A stretch of DNA of 64,000 nt from Hyphomonadaceae bacterium (GTDB taxonomy: Bacteria; Pseudomonadota; Alphaproteobacteria; Caulobacterales; Hyphomonadaceae): the NCBI GenBank assembly GCA_016714495.1, contig JADKDU010000008.1:35458-99457 (forward strand), given 5' to 3'. Below the pieces are notes generated by a model. It was not told where the DNA came from. It worked only from the letters and a program-made list of their open reading frames with translations, and did not search any database. Made by a program: the position numbers and the translations under genes. Of this stretch, positions 17,103 to 25,588 are shown in pieces. Position 1 is the stretch's first letter. Each line of letters begins with the position of its first letter.

Positions 17103-18212
17103 ATGAACATAACGTCGGCCATGGCCAGCATGCTGTTCTCCAACACCTCTGGTGCTGGATCCGTCGATTTTTCTTTTCTGACCCAGTCTGCATCATCCGC
17201 CACCACAACGGCCAGTATCGGCTCGGTCAAAAGCGCGCTGGTCAATGCCGAGAAGAACGAAGCCAAGCAACTCGCCCAGACGGCGAAGGATCCGCAGATC
17301 CAGAAGGATCTCGCCCGTTACGAGAAGGTCGTGAAGAGCGCCAAGTCGATCGACGACGTGCTCAACGATCCCGTCGCGCGCACCGTTCTCATGACCGCCA
17401 ATGGTCTCAAGGCCGATATCAACAATATCGCGCTCGCCAAGAAAGGCATGACGTCCGACCCCGCCGACGAGGATTCGGTCGCAGTGAAGATGTCTTCGAT
17501 CAATGGCAACTGGCTGACCTTCGCCAAGACCTACAACCTCGCAGAATATGGCCTCGACGCCCTCTATCCCCAACAGGACGGCGCTGCCGGCCGATGGCGG
17601 CTGACGCTGGAACGGGAAGGTGAATCCATCGAAGCCATGCTCGAAATTAAGAAGGTCCGGGGCGGCGGCTATCAGGCCGAAATCGACGGCGTGGCCGTTC
17701 CGGTAACGGTCGATGGCAATTCGATCACCCTCAACCTTCTCTGGCGGGATGCTGCTGACGAACTTCGCACCAGCACTCTGCAGGGCGCTCTTGGGAAGGA
17801 AGGGTTCTCGGGAACCCTCACGAATGACGGCGAAACCACGCCGTCGGACTGGAACGCGCCTGCCTATTTCGCCGACTCACTCAAGGGCGTGCGCGAAAAC
17901 TACATCGCCGAAAAACGTCTCGACATGCTCGACCAGCAGATGCCCGGCCTCGGCTCCGCCGTGCTGTTCAAGCAAGTGGCCAAGGAAATGAAAGACGCCG
18001 TCGACATTCTCGGTTCGGCGCTCGGCCGCGAGATCGTCACGACCGCGTTCAACATTCCCAAGCAGATCGCTGTGCAGTCCATGGCCGCACAGGAAAAGGC
18101 GATCACCAGCCGGATGAACCCTGCCAAGCTGCAGGAAGCTCATTTCGTCGACCAGATCGCTCAGCGCTATCTGATCATGCTGAATGGCGGCCTCGGCGGC
18201 GTCACGGCCTGA
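17103..18212 (+). CDS. DUF1217 family protein, flagellum-associated
   Basis: A 369-residue protein with a Ser/Thr-rich N-terminus, a helical region (EKNEAKQLAQTAKDPQIQKD) and the DUF1217 C-terminal block LGREIVTTAFNIPKQIAVQS followed by KLQEAHFVDQIAQRYLIM. DUF1217 proteins are found in alphaproteobacteria next to flagellar genes; the precise role is not settled. Residues about 160-230 form a beta-rich insert. No other flagellar gene lies in the window, so this is an orphan copy. The CtrA box upstream and the terminator at its stop make it a single-gene unit. Confidence 0.85.
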   Translation: MNITSAMASMLFSNTSGAGSVDFSFLTQSASSATTTASIGSVKSALVNAEKNEAKQLAQTAKDPQIQKDLARYEKVVKSAKSIDDVLNDPVARTVLMTANGLKADINNIALAKKGMTSDPADEDSVAVKMSSINGNWLTFAKTYNLAEYGLDALYPQQDGAAGRWRLTLEREGESIEAMLEIKKVRGGGYQAEIDGVAVPVTVDGNSITLNLLWRDAADELRTSTLQGALGKEGFSGTLTNDGETTPSDWNAPAYFADSLKGVRENYIAEKRLDMLDQQMPGLGSAVLFKQVAKEMKDAVDILGSALGREIVTTAFNIPKQIAVQSMAAQEKAITSRMNPAKLQEAHFVDQIAQRYLIMLNGGLGGVTA

Positions 18213-18232
18213 GGCGCGGGCCTCGCGTTTTT
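18211..18232 (+). terminator. Rho-independent terminator of the DUF1217 gene
   Basis: GAGGC, loop GCGG, GCCTC, then GCG and five T. The hairpin begins within the stop codon of the preceding gene. The stem is short but GC-rich, and the T run is clear. Confidence 0.6.
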
Positions 18233-18242
18233 CCCTTCAGCA

Positions 18243-18381
18243 GCCGATTTCCAAAGCTTCGACATCGCCATTTGACCGGCGCATCGCTCTTGGCGTCGGC
18301 GTCATCGGACCGATGGTGCGGACAGTCGCCTACATGCTCCACGAGAAGGCCTGGTCGATCGGCGGGCGCACGCAGGTCTGA
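18243..18381 (+). pseudogene. Remnant of a DUF2061 small membrane protein
   Basis: The frame ending at 18381 reads IALGVGVIGPMVRTVAYMLHEKAW, close to the C-terminal half of DUF2061 proteins (hydrophobic helix, then a YYLHERAW-like motif). The preceding residues SFDIAI lie in another frame, and the N-terminal helix is absent because the DUF1217 stop and terminator intervene. This looks like a truncated, frameshifted remnant rather than a working gene. Confidence 0.4.
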
Positions 18382-18386
18382 CGCTT

Positions 18387-19772
18387 CTACGTCGGCATCC
18401 AGTTGCCGTGAAAACCCGCCGGCACGCGCCGCGGCAGCTTCAGGACAGCTTCCGGCGCGCCGGTAATGTCCTGCGCGTTGAGGATCATCAGCTCGGAATG
18501 ATTGGATGCCGCGCGGTGCACCAGAACGATCACATGTCCATCGCCCTCCGGCGCGGTCGCTGATCGCGGAACGAAGATCGGTTCGCCAACGGAATCGCCG
18601 GGGTTCATCGTCAGTGTCGTCCGTTTGCCGGTCGCGTAGTCGATATGCGCGATCGAGTTGAAGATCAGCGGATTACGATGGCCGACATTCGCGACATACC
18701 AGCCATGGCGATAGGGCAGGCCGGCAAAGCGCTCGTCGAGCCGCGGGAATTCCGCATAGAGATCGTCCAGCTTCTCGCGCTTCACGGCATTGGTCGACGC
18801 CGCCAGGTCGATCGTCCAGCGCGTCAGCACCGCTTCGGCATGCTGCGGAGGCGATCCATCCGCCATCGGAAACAGCGGCGCTGACGGATACTCCATCACT
18901 TCGCAATGGATCTTCGACCCGTCTTCCCATGCATTCATGGGGTGGAAGATGTAGTTCGGATCCATCTCGAACCAGCGGATCGCGTCGATACCTGCGTTGC
19001 GTTTCATAACGCCGACGAACGCCCCCTTGCCCGGTTCCCATGCAATCGGCGGCAGGCCTTTCATCGCGCGGGTCATGTCCATGCTCAGCGGCAGGACCGG
19101 GAACAGCACGTAATTCCGCGTCACCATGAAGTCGTGCATCATTGACGCAAAAGGGGCCGCGAAGCGGTCGCGGCGCACAACTCTTCCGGTCGCGTCCGTC
19201 ACGCCATAATCGATCAGGTTGGTTAGCGGCTGCGGTCCCGCTGAATAAGCGAACCACACCAGCTCTCCTGTATGCGGATCAATCTTGGGATGAGCGGTGA
19301 ATTTGCCGCCCGTATTCATGAATACGCCTTTTTCCATGCCGGCCGGGTCGATCTGGAATGGCTCGCTCTGTTCCTGCAGCGCCATCAGTTTCCCGCCATG
19401 CCAGACGATGTTTGTGTTTGCGCCGCCCGGGTTAATGTTTGCGACGGATGGATCGCTCGGCAGGCCCATCCCGCCGAACAGGCTTCGTCCCGCCTTGTGC
19501 TCAGCTTGCCAGCGCGGCGTGCGAACCCAGCGATTGCGATAGCGCGCCGTGTTGCTGTCGGGATCGAGAAAGAAGCCATGGATCATCCCGTCGCCGATGA
19601 AGGCGTGGTACTGCCCTCGCGGTTCGAACTGCGGGTTCGGTCCATTGCGATAATACGCGCCATGCAGGCTGTCCGGGATGCGTCCCGCGACCGTGAGGTC
19701 GAAATCGTCCTCGCTGTGAATCGGCGCGAGATTGCCCGAAAGGTGGGGGTTAATCGCCTGTCCGTCGGCCAT
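18387..19772 (-). CDS. Carotenoid oxygenase (retinal pigment epithelial membrane protein family)
   Basis: A 461-residue seven-bladed propeller oxygenase that cleaves double bonds of carotenoids, apocarotenoids or lignin-type stilbenes with O2. The four iron-binding His are His161 (FTAHPKID), His213 (SMMHDFMV), His277 (YIFHPMNAWED) and His455 (GFHGNW). The N-terminal YYRNGPNPQFEP is the family signature. Substrate cannot be told from the sequence. It is divergent from a TetR gene 97 bases away, which probably represses it. Confidence 0.93.
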   Translation of the reverse strand: MADGQAINPHLSGNLAPIHSEDDFDLTVAGRIPDSLHGAYYRNGPNPQFEPRGQYHAFIGDGMIHGFFLDPDSNTARYRNRWVRTPRWQAEHKAGRSLFGGMGLPSDPSVANINPGGANTNIVWHGGKLMALQEQSEPFQIDPAGMEKGVFMNTGGKFTAHPKIDPHTGELVWFAYSAGPQPLTNLIDYGVTDATGRVVRRDRFAAPFASMMHDFMVTRNYVLFPVLPLSMDMTRAMKGLPPIAWEPGKGAFVGVMKRNAGIDAIRWFEMDPNYIFHPMNAWEDGSKIHCEVMEYPSAPLFPMADGSPPQHAEAVLTRWTIDLAASTNAVKREKLDDLYAEFPRLDERFAGLPYRHGWYVANVGHRNPLIFNSIAHIDYATGKRTTLTMNPGDSVGEPIFVPRSATAPEGDGHVIVLVHRAASNHSELMILNAQDITGAPEAVLKLPRRVPAGFHGNWMPT

Positions 19773-19790
19773 CGCTGCCTCGATGTGATC

Positions 19791-19814
19791 TTACATTGTA
19801 AATTTATATCGTAA
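19791..19814. promoter_or_regulatory. Candidate TetR operator
   Basis: An AT-rich imperfect inverted repeat centred on AAATTT, with TTAC at 19791-19794 and GTAA at 19811-19814. It lies in the gap between the divergent carotenoid oxygenase and TetR genes, just upstream of the oxygenase start. Position and symmetry suit a TetR operator; this is not proof. Confidence 0.4.
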
Positions 19815-19869
19815 ATAATAGAAGATTGCAAATTGCCGGCGTGTAGGCTGGAAAAGTGTTGGAGAGGCA

Positions 19870-20472
19870 GTGCCCAAAGTCCTGTCACCCGCCGACATCG
19901 AAGCCTTTCGCGAGCGCCTGTGCGAAGTCGCAGAGGAGAAGTTCGCCGCGCATGGCATCGACGGCGTGACCCTGCGCGATCTCGCCACCGCCATGGGCGT
20001 CTCGCCGATGACGCCCTATCGTTATTTCAAGGACAAGGACGCGATCCTCGCCGCCGTCCGTACGCGGGCGTTCAACCACTTCGCGGAAGCGATGGAAAAA
20101 TCCGAAGGAGTGATGCGCAAGAAGGGAGGCGGGCAGCCGGGCGAGCCCTACCTCGACTGGGCGCTCAAGAACCCATCCGCCTACCGCATGATCTTCGATA
20201 CCAGCCAACCGACATCGTTCGATTATCCTGATCTCGTAGCCGCCATGAAGCGCGCACGCGAAACCATGACCGCAGGCTGGAAAGTTCTGCGCGAGCAGGG
20301 CCGCTTCAAGGGCGATGTCGAACTCGCCGGCCATCTGCACTGGTCCGCCATGCACGGCGCTGTGATGCTGGAACTCACCGGCCTTCTGCAAAAGCCGCTC
20401 GACGCCCGCGCCATTGCCCGCCGCGCCATCGCCGCCATCGCGAAGGACCTGGACGTCACGCCGAAGGACTGA
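19870..20472 (+). CDS. TetR/AcrR-family regulator
   Basis: A 200-residue repressor. The N-terminal helix-turn-helix is GVTLRDLATAMGVSPMTPYRYFKDKDAIL (about residues 32-60), followed by a helical ligand-binding domain of the TetR C-terminal type (LDWALKNPSAYRMIFD). It starts with GTG 19870, preceded by GGAGAGG. Divergent from the carotenoid oxygenase, which is its probable target. It abuts the methyltransferase-like gene tail to tail. Confidence 0.9.
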   Translation: MPKVLSPADIEAFRERLCEVAEEKFAAHGIDGVTLRDLATAMGVSPMTPYRYFKDKDAILAAVRTRAFNHFAEAMEKSEGVMRKKGGGQPGEPYLDWALKNPSAYRMIFDTSQPTSFDYPDLVAAMKRARETMTAGWKVLREQGRFKGDVELAGHLHWSAMHGAVMLELTGLLQKPLDARAIARRAIAAIAKDLDVTPKD

Positions 20473-21186
20473 TCACCACACGAAAGGCAGCCACCGCCAC
20501 TTCACGCGCGCTTTGTACTCCGGATAGCCAGGCAGGCTCTCGATCAGTACGCCTTCCTCGCCCAGTGTCCGCCCCGTCAGCGCGATCACCGCCAGCCCCA
20601 CCGGAATCAGAGCCGCGAACGACCCAAGCGACAACGCACACCCCGCCCCCATCAGCAGTCCGAACGCGTAACCGGGATGGCGGATGTAGGCGTAGGGTCC
20701 CGTGTCGATCACCTTGTGGTCGCGATCCGTCTGAATTCGCACTGTCGCCTCGAAATGCCGGTTCACGCTCTGAGCCCAGGTCGCGCCCATGAAGCCCGCC
20801 GTCAGCAGCGCATAGCCGAGCAGTGTCACCCAGTCCGGCGCGATTGCCCACTGGAAGCGCTCGTCGAACCCCGCCACCGGCAGGATCAGCGCGAACAGGA
20901 TGATGCTCAGCGTCGCGACGATCGCATCCCAGCCCTTCGTGCCTTCCTGGTATTTCTGGCGGACCACAAGCAGCTCTGGGTTGTCCCGCTTGATCCAGCT
21001 CATCGCCACGAAGATCAGCACGATGAACAATGTCAGAAACAGCCAGGCCCTGCGCCAGTCGATCGTTCCCGCCGGCCAGAACAGCAGCACCAGCATGATC
21101 AGCAGAACGATGGTAAGGCTGAGGTAGGATCGAAACTCGGCCCATCCCGATTGCTGGAGGGTGGAAGGCTTGTCTGCCTGCGTCAT
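20473..21186 (-). CDS. Isoprenylcysteine carboxyl methyltransferase-like membrane protein
   Basis: A 237-residue membrane protein with several helices at about 18-40, 44-64, 90-108, 120-142 and 178-200. The ICMT/PEMT-like signature GPYAYIRHPGYAFGLL is clear, as is the C-terminal E-E-x-L ... GYPEYKARVKWRWLP motif, both of which bind S-adenosylmethionine. Bacterial members methylate unknown acceptors. ATG 21186 is preferred over 21213, which adds an Arg/Pro-rich leader. Confidence 0.85.
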   Translation of the reverse strand: MTQADKPSTLQQSGWAEFRSYLSLTIVLLIMLVLLFWPAGTIDWRRAWLFLTLFIVLIFVAMSWIKRDNPELLVVRQKYQEGTKGWDAIVATLSIILFALILPVAGFDERFQWAIAPDWVTLLGYALLTAGFMGATWAQSVNRHFEATVRIQTDRDHKVIDTGPYAYIRHPGYAFGLLMGAGCALSLGSFAALIPVGLAVIALTGRTLGEEGVLIESLPGYPEYKARVKWRWLPFVW

Positions 21187-21282
21187 CGCGCAACCTCTCG
21201 CCGGGTTGGGCAAAGACTAGCGCGGACATGAAACGAATGACAGCGCCGTTGATGGGCGAGGCGTTCGCCCCAGATAGCCAAT

Positions 21283-22395
21283 ATGGATATGGACCGCATC
21301 ATCTTCCGCCCCCGTGACGTCGATATCGCGAGGTCACCGCTTCGCGGTCAGGTTGAAGCCGACACGTTTATCCTTGGCGCTTTCAATCCAGGACTCACGC
21401 GGTTGCCCAACGGCAATCTGCTATTGATGGTCCGGGTTGCCGAAGCTCTGAAACACCCTGTGCAGCAGGACCATGCCGCGGTCCTTCGTTGGTCGAATGG
21501 AAGAATACAGGTTGACCGCCATTCGAAAGAGATCATCGACACACGCGATCCGCGCGAACTCCGCGTCCAGGGCGGTCTTCATCACACGATCATCCTCACC
21601 TCGCTCTCCTGGCTTCTGCCTGTCGAACTTTCGGCCGACGGCTCGCGCATTGTCGCGCAGCATTATGATCGCGCCATCGCCCCACGCGCGGCATATCAGG
21701 AGTATGGGGTTGAGGATTCGCGCATCAGCCGCGTCGAAGGCCGCTATCTCATGACGACCTGCTCGGTGGGCTCGGAGCGCCTCTGCACCAGCCTCTATAC
21801 TTCGGAGAACGGGCTCGACTGGACGCTTGAAGGCATTGTGCTCGATCACCAGAACAAGGACATGTTGATCTTCGAGGGCAAGATCGGAGGCCGCTTCATG
21901 GCGCTGACGCGCCCTGCAGGAGAGGTCTATCTCATCCCGCCGCCGAACGCTGACTTCCTTCCCGGTCCTGCGATCCAGCTCGCGCAGTCTCCCGATGCAT
22001 TGCACTGGAAACCGCTCGATACGGGCAGCATTCGCCCGCGCAAGGGCTCGCCGTCATCGATGAAGGTGGGCGGCGGCACTCCGCCAATCCTTACGCCACA
22101 TGGCTGGCTCGAACTCTATCACGGCGTCGAAGCCGGCGAGGTCGTCGGCAAGTATCGCACTTTCTGGGCGCTACTGGATCGCGACGACCCATCCAAGGTG
22201 CTGCGGCTCGAAGACAAGGTTCCGCTCCTCGAATCCCGCCCCGAGCTCTGCCCCGATCTCGACGGCGCCCGCTATCTTCGCGACATCGTCTTCACCACCG
22301 GCATCGTGGAGGATGGCGACAGCTATCTTGTCGCTTCCGGCGAAGATGACATCGCCTGCCGCCTTACGCGGATTGCGAAATCGCGTTTCGCCTGA
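21283..22395 (+). CDS. GH130-family glycoside phosphorylase/hydrolase
   Basis: A 370-residue five-bladed propeller enzyme of the GH130 (beta-1,4-mannosyl-phosphorylase) type. Family marks include FNPGLTRLPNGNLLLMVR near the N-terminus, VEDSRISRVEGRYLMT, where the catalytic Asp precedes the propeller strand, GGGTPPILTPHGWLELYHGV, and DIVFTTGIV near the end. GH130 enzymes phosphorolyse or hydrolyse beta-mannosides. The ATGs at 21283 and 21289 are both possible. No sugar transporter lies alongside, so the substrate is unknown. It is convergent with grpE, two bases apart. Confidence 0.87.
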   Translation: MDMDRIIFRPRDVDIARSPLRGQVEADTFILGAFNPGLTRLPNGNLLLMVRVAEALKHPVQQDHAAVLRWSNGRIQVDRHSKEIIDTRDPRELRVQGGLHHTIILTSLSWLLPVELSADGSRIVAQHYDRAIAPRAAYQEYGVEDSRISRVEGRYLMTTCSVGSERLCTSLYTSENGLDWTLEGIVLDHQNKDMLIFEGKIGGRFMALTRPAGEVYLIPPPNADFLPGPAIQLAQSPDALHWKPLDTGSIRPRKGSPSSMKVGGGTPPILTPHGWLELYHGVEAGEVVGKYRTFWALLDRDDPSKVLRLEDKVPLLESRPELCPDLDGARYLRDIVFTTGIVEDGDSYLVASGEDDIACRLTRIAKSRFA

Positions 22396-22397
22396 GG

Positions 22398-22994
22398 CTA
22401 GTTCGGCTTGCCCCCGCCGGCGCTCACGGCCACCATCGCCGCGCGCAGCGTGCGGTCGCCGATGCGCCAGCCGGACTGGAACAATTGCGCGACCGACCCA
22501 GCCGGATGCTCGGACGGAATCTGCGTCACGGCCTGATGCAGGGCAGGGTCGAAGGCCGATCCCGGGGCTGCGTCAATCGCCGTCACGCCATGACGGGAGA
22601 GAACGGACACCAGTTCCTTCTGCGTCAGCTCCACGCCTTCCAGCGCCGTCTTCACAGCTTCCGTCATGATGCCCCGACTTTCCGGCGGCACGCTCTCGAC
22701 CGCACGCGAGAGGTTGTCAGACACGTTGAGCAGGTCGCGTGCGAATTTTTCCACGGCGTAAAGCCGCGCTTCCTCGATCTGGCGGTTGGCGCGCTTGCGC
22801 ACATTGTCCGTCTCGGCCAGCGCGCGCAGCATGTTGTTCTTCAGCTCGTCGCGCTCTTTCTCCAGAGCCGAAACCTGCGCGGCAAGAATGTTGACGGCAT
22901 GCGACGCCTGTTGATGTCCAACAGCTTCGTCCATGCCTTCGTTCTCCGCCGAAGGGATGGCGTCCTCGTTCTGACCGCCATTATTGTCGTTCAT
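22398..22994 (-). CDS. grpE: Nucleotide exchange factor GrpE
   Basis: A 198-residue DnaK nucleotide exchange factor and thermosensor. It has an acidic N-terminus and a long coiled coil (about 30-90: LAAQVSALEKERDELKNN ... DNVRKRANRQIEEA). The C-terminal beta domain has PGSAFDPALHQAVTQIPSE and GWRIGDRTLRAAMVAVS. It follows hrcA by a few bases, giving the common hrcA-grpE operon. ATG 22994 is preferred to the GTG immediately before it. Confidence 0.96.
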   Translation of the reverse strand: MNDNNGGQNEDAIPSAENEGMDEAVGHQQASHAVNILAAQVSALEKERDELKNNMLRALAETDNVRKRANRQIEEARLYAVEKFARDLLNVSDNLSRAVESVPPESRGIMTEAVKTALEGVELTQKELVSVLSRHGVTAIDAAPGSAFDPALHQAVTQIPSEHPAGSVAQLFQSGWRIGDRTLRAAMVAVSAGGGKPN

Positions 22995-23001
22995 CACGCT
23001 C

Positions 23002-24117
23002 TTACTCTCTCTTTGCCTTCGCCGCAGCCGATCCGCCTAGAAGGCGGCCGACGACCTGCGCGGTATAATCCACCATCGGAATAACGCGCGCATAATTCAG
23101 CCGAGTCGGTCCGATCACGCCCAGTGCGCCCACGATCTTCCTTTCGGCGCTCACGTAAGGCGCAACAATCATCGCTGACCCTGAAAGCGAGAACAGCGGG
23201 TTCTCCGAGCCGATGAACAGGCGCACGCCATCCGCATCCCGCGCCGTATCCAGCACGTTGAGCAGGTTCTCCGATTTTTCCAGCTCGGCAAAAAGCCCGC
23301 GCACGCGGTTCAGGTCTTCGCCCGCATTCGGGTCGTCCAGCAGGTTGGCGCGCCCCCGCACGATCAGCGAACGCCCACGCGCCGGGTCCTCGCCCGACCA
23401 TTGCGCCAGACCGTCCTCGACTAGTTTCGCCGCCGTCTGGTCCAGCAACGCCTTGCGCGAACGCACCTCCTCCAGAACCGCCTCGCGCGCCTCCGCCAGC
23501 GTGCGGCCCTTCATGCGCGCATTGAGATAATTGCCCGCCTCGATCAGCGCCGACGCCGGCAGACCTGGGGGCAGGGTCAGCACGCGGTTCTCGACATCGC
23601 CGCTCTCGGCGACGATCACAGCCAGCGCCTGCTCGGCGGAAATCCGCACAAACTCGATATGCCGGATCGGCGCATCCGCGGCTGGCGTCGACACTAGTCC
23701 TGCGCCGCCGACCAGCCCCGAAAGAAGCTCGGACGCTTCCGACAGCACATTCTCCATCCGCCGGCCTGAGCCAGCCAACCGGCTCTCGATCGTCCGCTTG
23801 TCGGCTTCGCCCGGCTCGCCAAGTTGCATCAGACTGTCCACGAACATTCGCAGGCCTGCATGGGTCGGCACGCGCCCGGCCGAGGTATGCGGGCTGTCGA
23901 TCAGCCCCATCTCGGCCAGATCCGACATGATGTTCCGGATCGACGCTGGCGACAGCTGCACGCCCCGACGGGAGATCGTCCGTGATCCGACCGGTTCGCC
24001 GGTATCGAGGTAGGACTGCACAATCTCCCGGAAAATGTCGCGGCTCCGCCTGTCCATGGCGGCAAAGGCCGTCATGCCGGCGCCCGTTCCAGGTGGGTTG
24101 CGGGGGGTGGTCGTCAT
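23002..24117 (-). CDS. hrcA: Heat-inducible transcription repressor HrcA
   Basis: A 371-residue repressor of heat-shock operons that binds CIRCE elements and needs GroEL for activity. The winged helix is RRSRDIFREIVQSYLDTGEPVGSRTISRRG, the dimerisation/GAF-like core follows, and the C-terminus has FIGSENP and VIGPTRLNYARVIPMVDYTA, the HrcA signature. I found no CIRCE inverted repeat in front of hrcA or dnaK, so its own targets are probably elsewhere (for example groESL). Confidence 0.97.
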   Translation of the reverse strand: MTTTPRNPPGTGAGMTAFAAMDRRSRDIFREIVQSYLDTGEPVGSRTISRRGVQLSPASIRNIMSDLAEMGLIDSPHTSAGRVPTHAGLRMFVDSLMQLGEPGEADKRTIESRLAGSGRRMENVLSEASELLSGLVGGAGLVSTPAADAPIRHIEFVRISAEQALAVIVAESGDVENRVLTLPPGLPASALIEAGNYLNARMKGRTLAEAREAVLEEVRSRKALLDQTAAKLVEDGLAQWSGEDPARGRSLIVRGRANLLDDPNAGEDLNRVRGLFAELEKSENLLNVLDTARDADGVRLFIGSENPLFSLSGSAMIVAPYVSAERKIVGALGVIGPTRLNYARVIPMVDYTAQVVGRLLGGSAAAKAKRE

Positions 24118-24250
24118 TGCGGGGGAAGTTATGGGCGGGGCTGAATAGGTTCAAGCCGCTTATATGCCTGCGAGCAAAGCGAAAGTCTGACGCAGGCAAG
24201 GTTGTGATGAGCGGGCGACGCGGCAAGGATGGCCAAAGCAGGGGATTGCG

Positions 24251-24818
24251 ATGAAGTTCGGGATGTGGGGGGCAGTTGCAGGCATTCTCGTCTCCGGGGT
24301 CTTGGCCCAGCGCGCCCTGGCCTGTTCTCCGCCTGCCCCGCCTTCTCAGGCCCCGTCGCCGCCCGCGGAACACCCGAAGGCGGTGCGCAGGCGCAGCCTC
24401 GGGCATGGAACCAGGCCCACTGGACACCCTCGGCCGAGAAACGTCGCGGCTGGGAGATCCAGCGGCAGGCCGACCTCTTGGAAAAGCCAACCAGCTTAGC
24501 CCTCATGCGCTTCGATCGCGAGGGGAAAACCAGCGGCATGCCTCCACAATTCTCCTAGATGAATGGCCAGCCGCTCGCTGCGCTCGACCTGCTGCGATGG
24601 GTCAAAGGCGCGGGTGATTCGCGAGACCTCCAGCTCGCCATGGGCCAGCTTCCGCCTGCGGGCAGATGGCTGCGCACGATGCGTTCTATGGCAAGCCCGG
24701 CGGCGTCTTCCTGCTTTACTTCTACTGTCCCGACATGCTGCAGACCAACGTGCTCGACGGCTTTGCCCTCGACCGCATCATCGAACCGCGAACGCTCGCT
24801 GCGCTGAGGGCGGAGTAG
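24251..24818 (+). pseudogene. Broken gene for a secreted protein
   Basis: A normal signal peptide, MKFGMWGAVAGILVSGVLAQ then ALACSPPAPP, starts at 24251. After about 24360 the natural-looking sequence moves to another frame (WTPSAEKRRGWEIQRQADLL). It meets a TAG at 24556, continues (MNGQPLAALDLLRWVKGAG), then moves to a third frame giving AAHDAFYGKPGGVFLLYFY ... DGFALDRIIEPRTLAALRAE and a stop at 24816. Three frames and one stop across 570 bases indicate a pseudogene or several sequence errors. No family recognised. Confidence 0.55.
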
Positions 24819-24871
24819 GAACCCGCTGCCGCCTCTGCTACCAGCGCTGCGTTATCAGTTCAGAGGTTTCC

Positions 24872-25588
24872 ATGCGCCCTTCCGGCAGACAGCCCGCCCA
24901 GCTCCGCCCGATCACGCTAGAGGCGGGGGTCACGCGCTATGCCGAAGGGTCCTGCCTCGCCAAGTTCGGCCACACCCATGTCCTGTGCACGGCCTCGTGG
25001 GCAAGCGAAGTTCCGCGCTGGAAAAAAGGCAAGGGCGAGGGCTGGGTGACAGGCGAATACGGCATGCTTCCGCGCGCCACTCACACCCGTGGCCGTCGCG
25101 AGGCCGCCGAAGGCAAACAGTCTGGTCGCACGCAGGAAATCCAGCGCCTGATCGGCCGCGCGCTCCGCTCCGTCACTGACATGAAGGCGCTGGGGGAAAA
25201 CACCATCACGCTTGACTGCGACGTGCTCCAGGCCGACGGCGGCACCCGCACCGCCGCGATCACCGGCGCCTACGTCGCCCTTGCGCTCGCCATGCGCTAT
25301 CTCAAGGATGAAGGCGTCATCAGCACAGATCCGCTCAGCGCCCAGGTCGCCGCCGTCTCGTGCGGCATCTTCAACGACGTTCCCGTCCTCGACCTCGACT
25401 ATCCGGAAGATTCCGCGGCCCAGGTCGACGCGAACTTCGTCATGGCGTCCGGCGGCAAGTTGATCGAGATCCAGGGCACGGGCGAACAGCGCAGCTTCAG
25501 CCGCGTCGAGTTCAACTCACTAATGGACCTCGCCGAGTCCGGCTGCGAGCAACTCTTCGCCGCCCAGCGCAAGGCGCTTGGTCTCTGA
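24872..25588 (+). CDS. rph: Ribonuclease PH
   Basis: A 238-residue phosphate-dependent 3'-5' exoribonuclease that trims tRNA 3' ends. The start MRPSGRQPAQLRPITLEAGV is the family hallmark. GEYGMLPRATHTRGRREAAE and RTQEIQRLIGRALRSV carry the substrate-binding Arg residues, and TLDCDVLQADGGTRTAAITG holds the active-site acidic residues. ATG 24872 is chosen over the longer frame; it gives the exact usual length. The stop TGA overlaps the next ATG (TGATG). Confidence 0.97.
   Translation: MRPSGRQPAQLRPITLEAGVTRYAEGSCLAKFGHTHVLCTASWASEVPRWKKGKGEGWVTGEYGMLPRATHTRGRREAAEGKQSGRTQEIQRLIGRALRSVTDMKALGENTITLDCDVLQADGGTRTAAITGAYVALALAMRYLKDEGVISTDPLSAQVAAVSCGIFNDVPVLDLDYPEDSAAQVDANFVMASGGKLIEIQGTGEQRSFSRVEFNSLMDLAESGCEQLFAAQRKALGL

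Noticed and set aside
22994..24490. 498-codon minus-strand open frame over hrcA
   Set aside because: Wrong-frame reading of hrcA; the in-register frame is the recognisable repressor.
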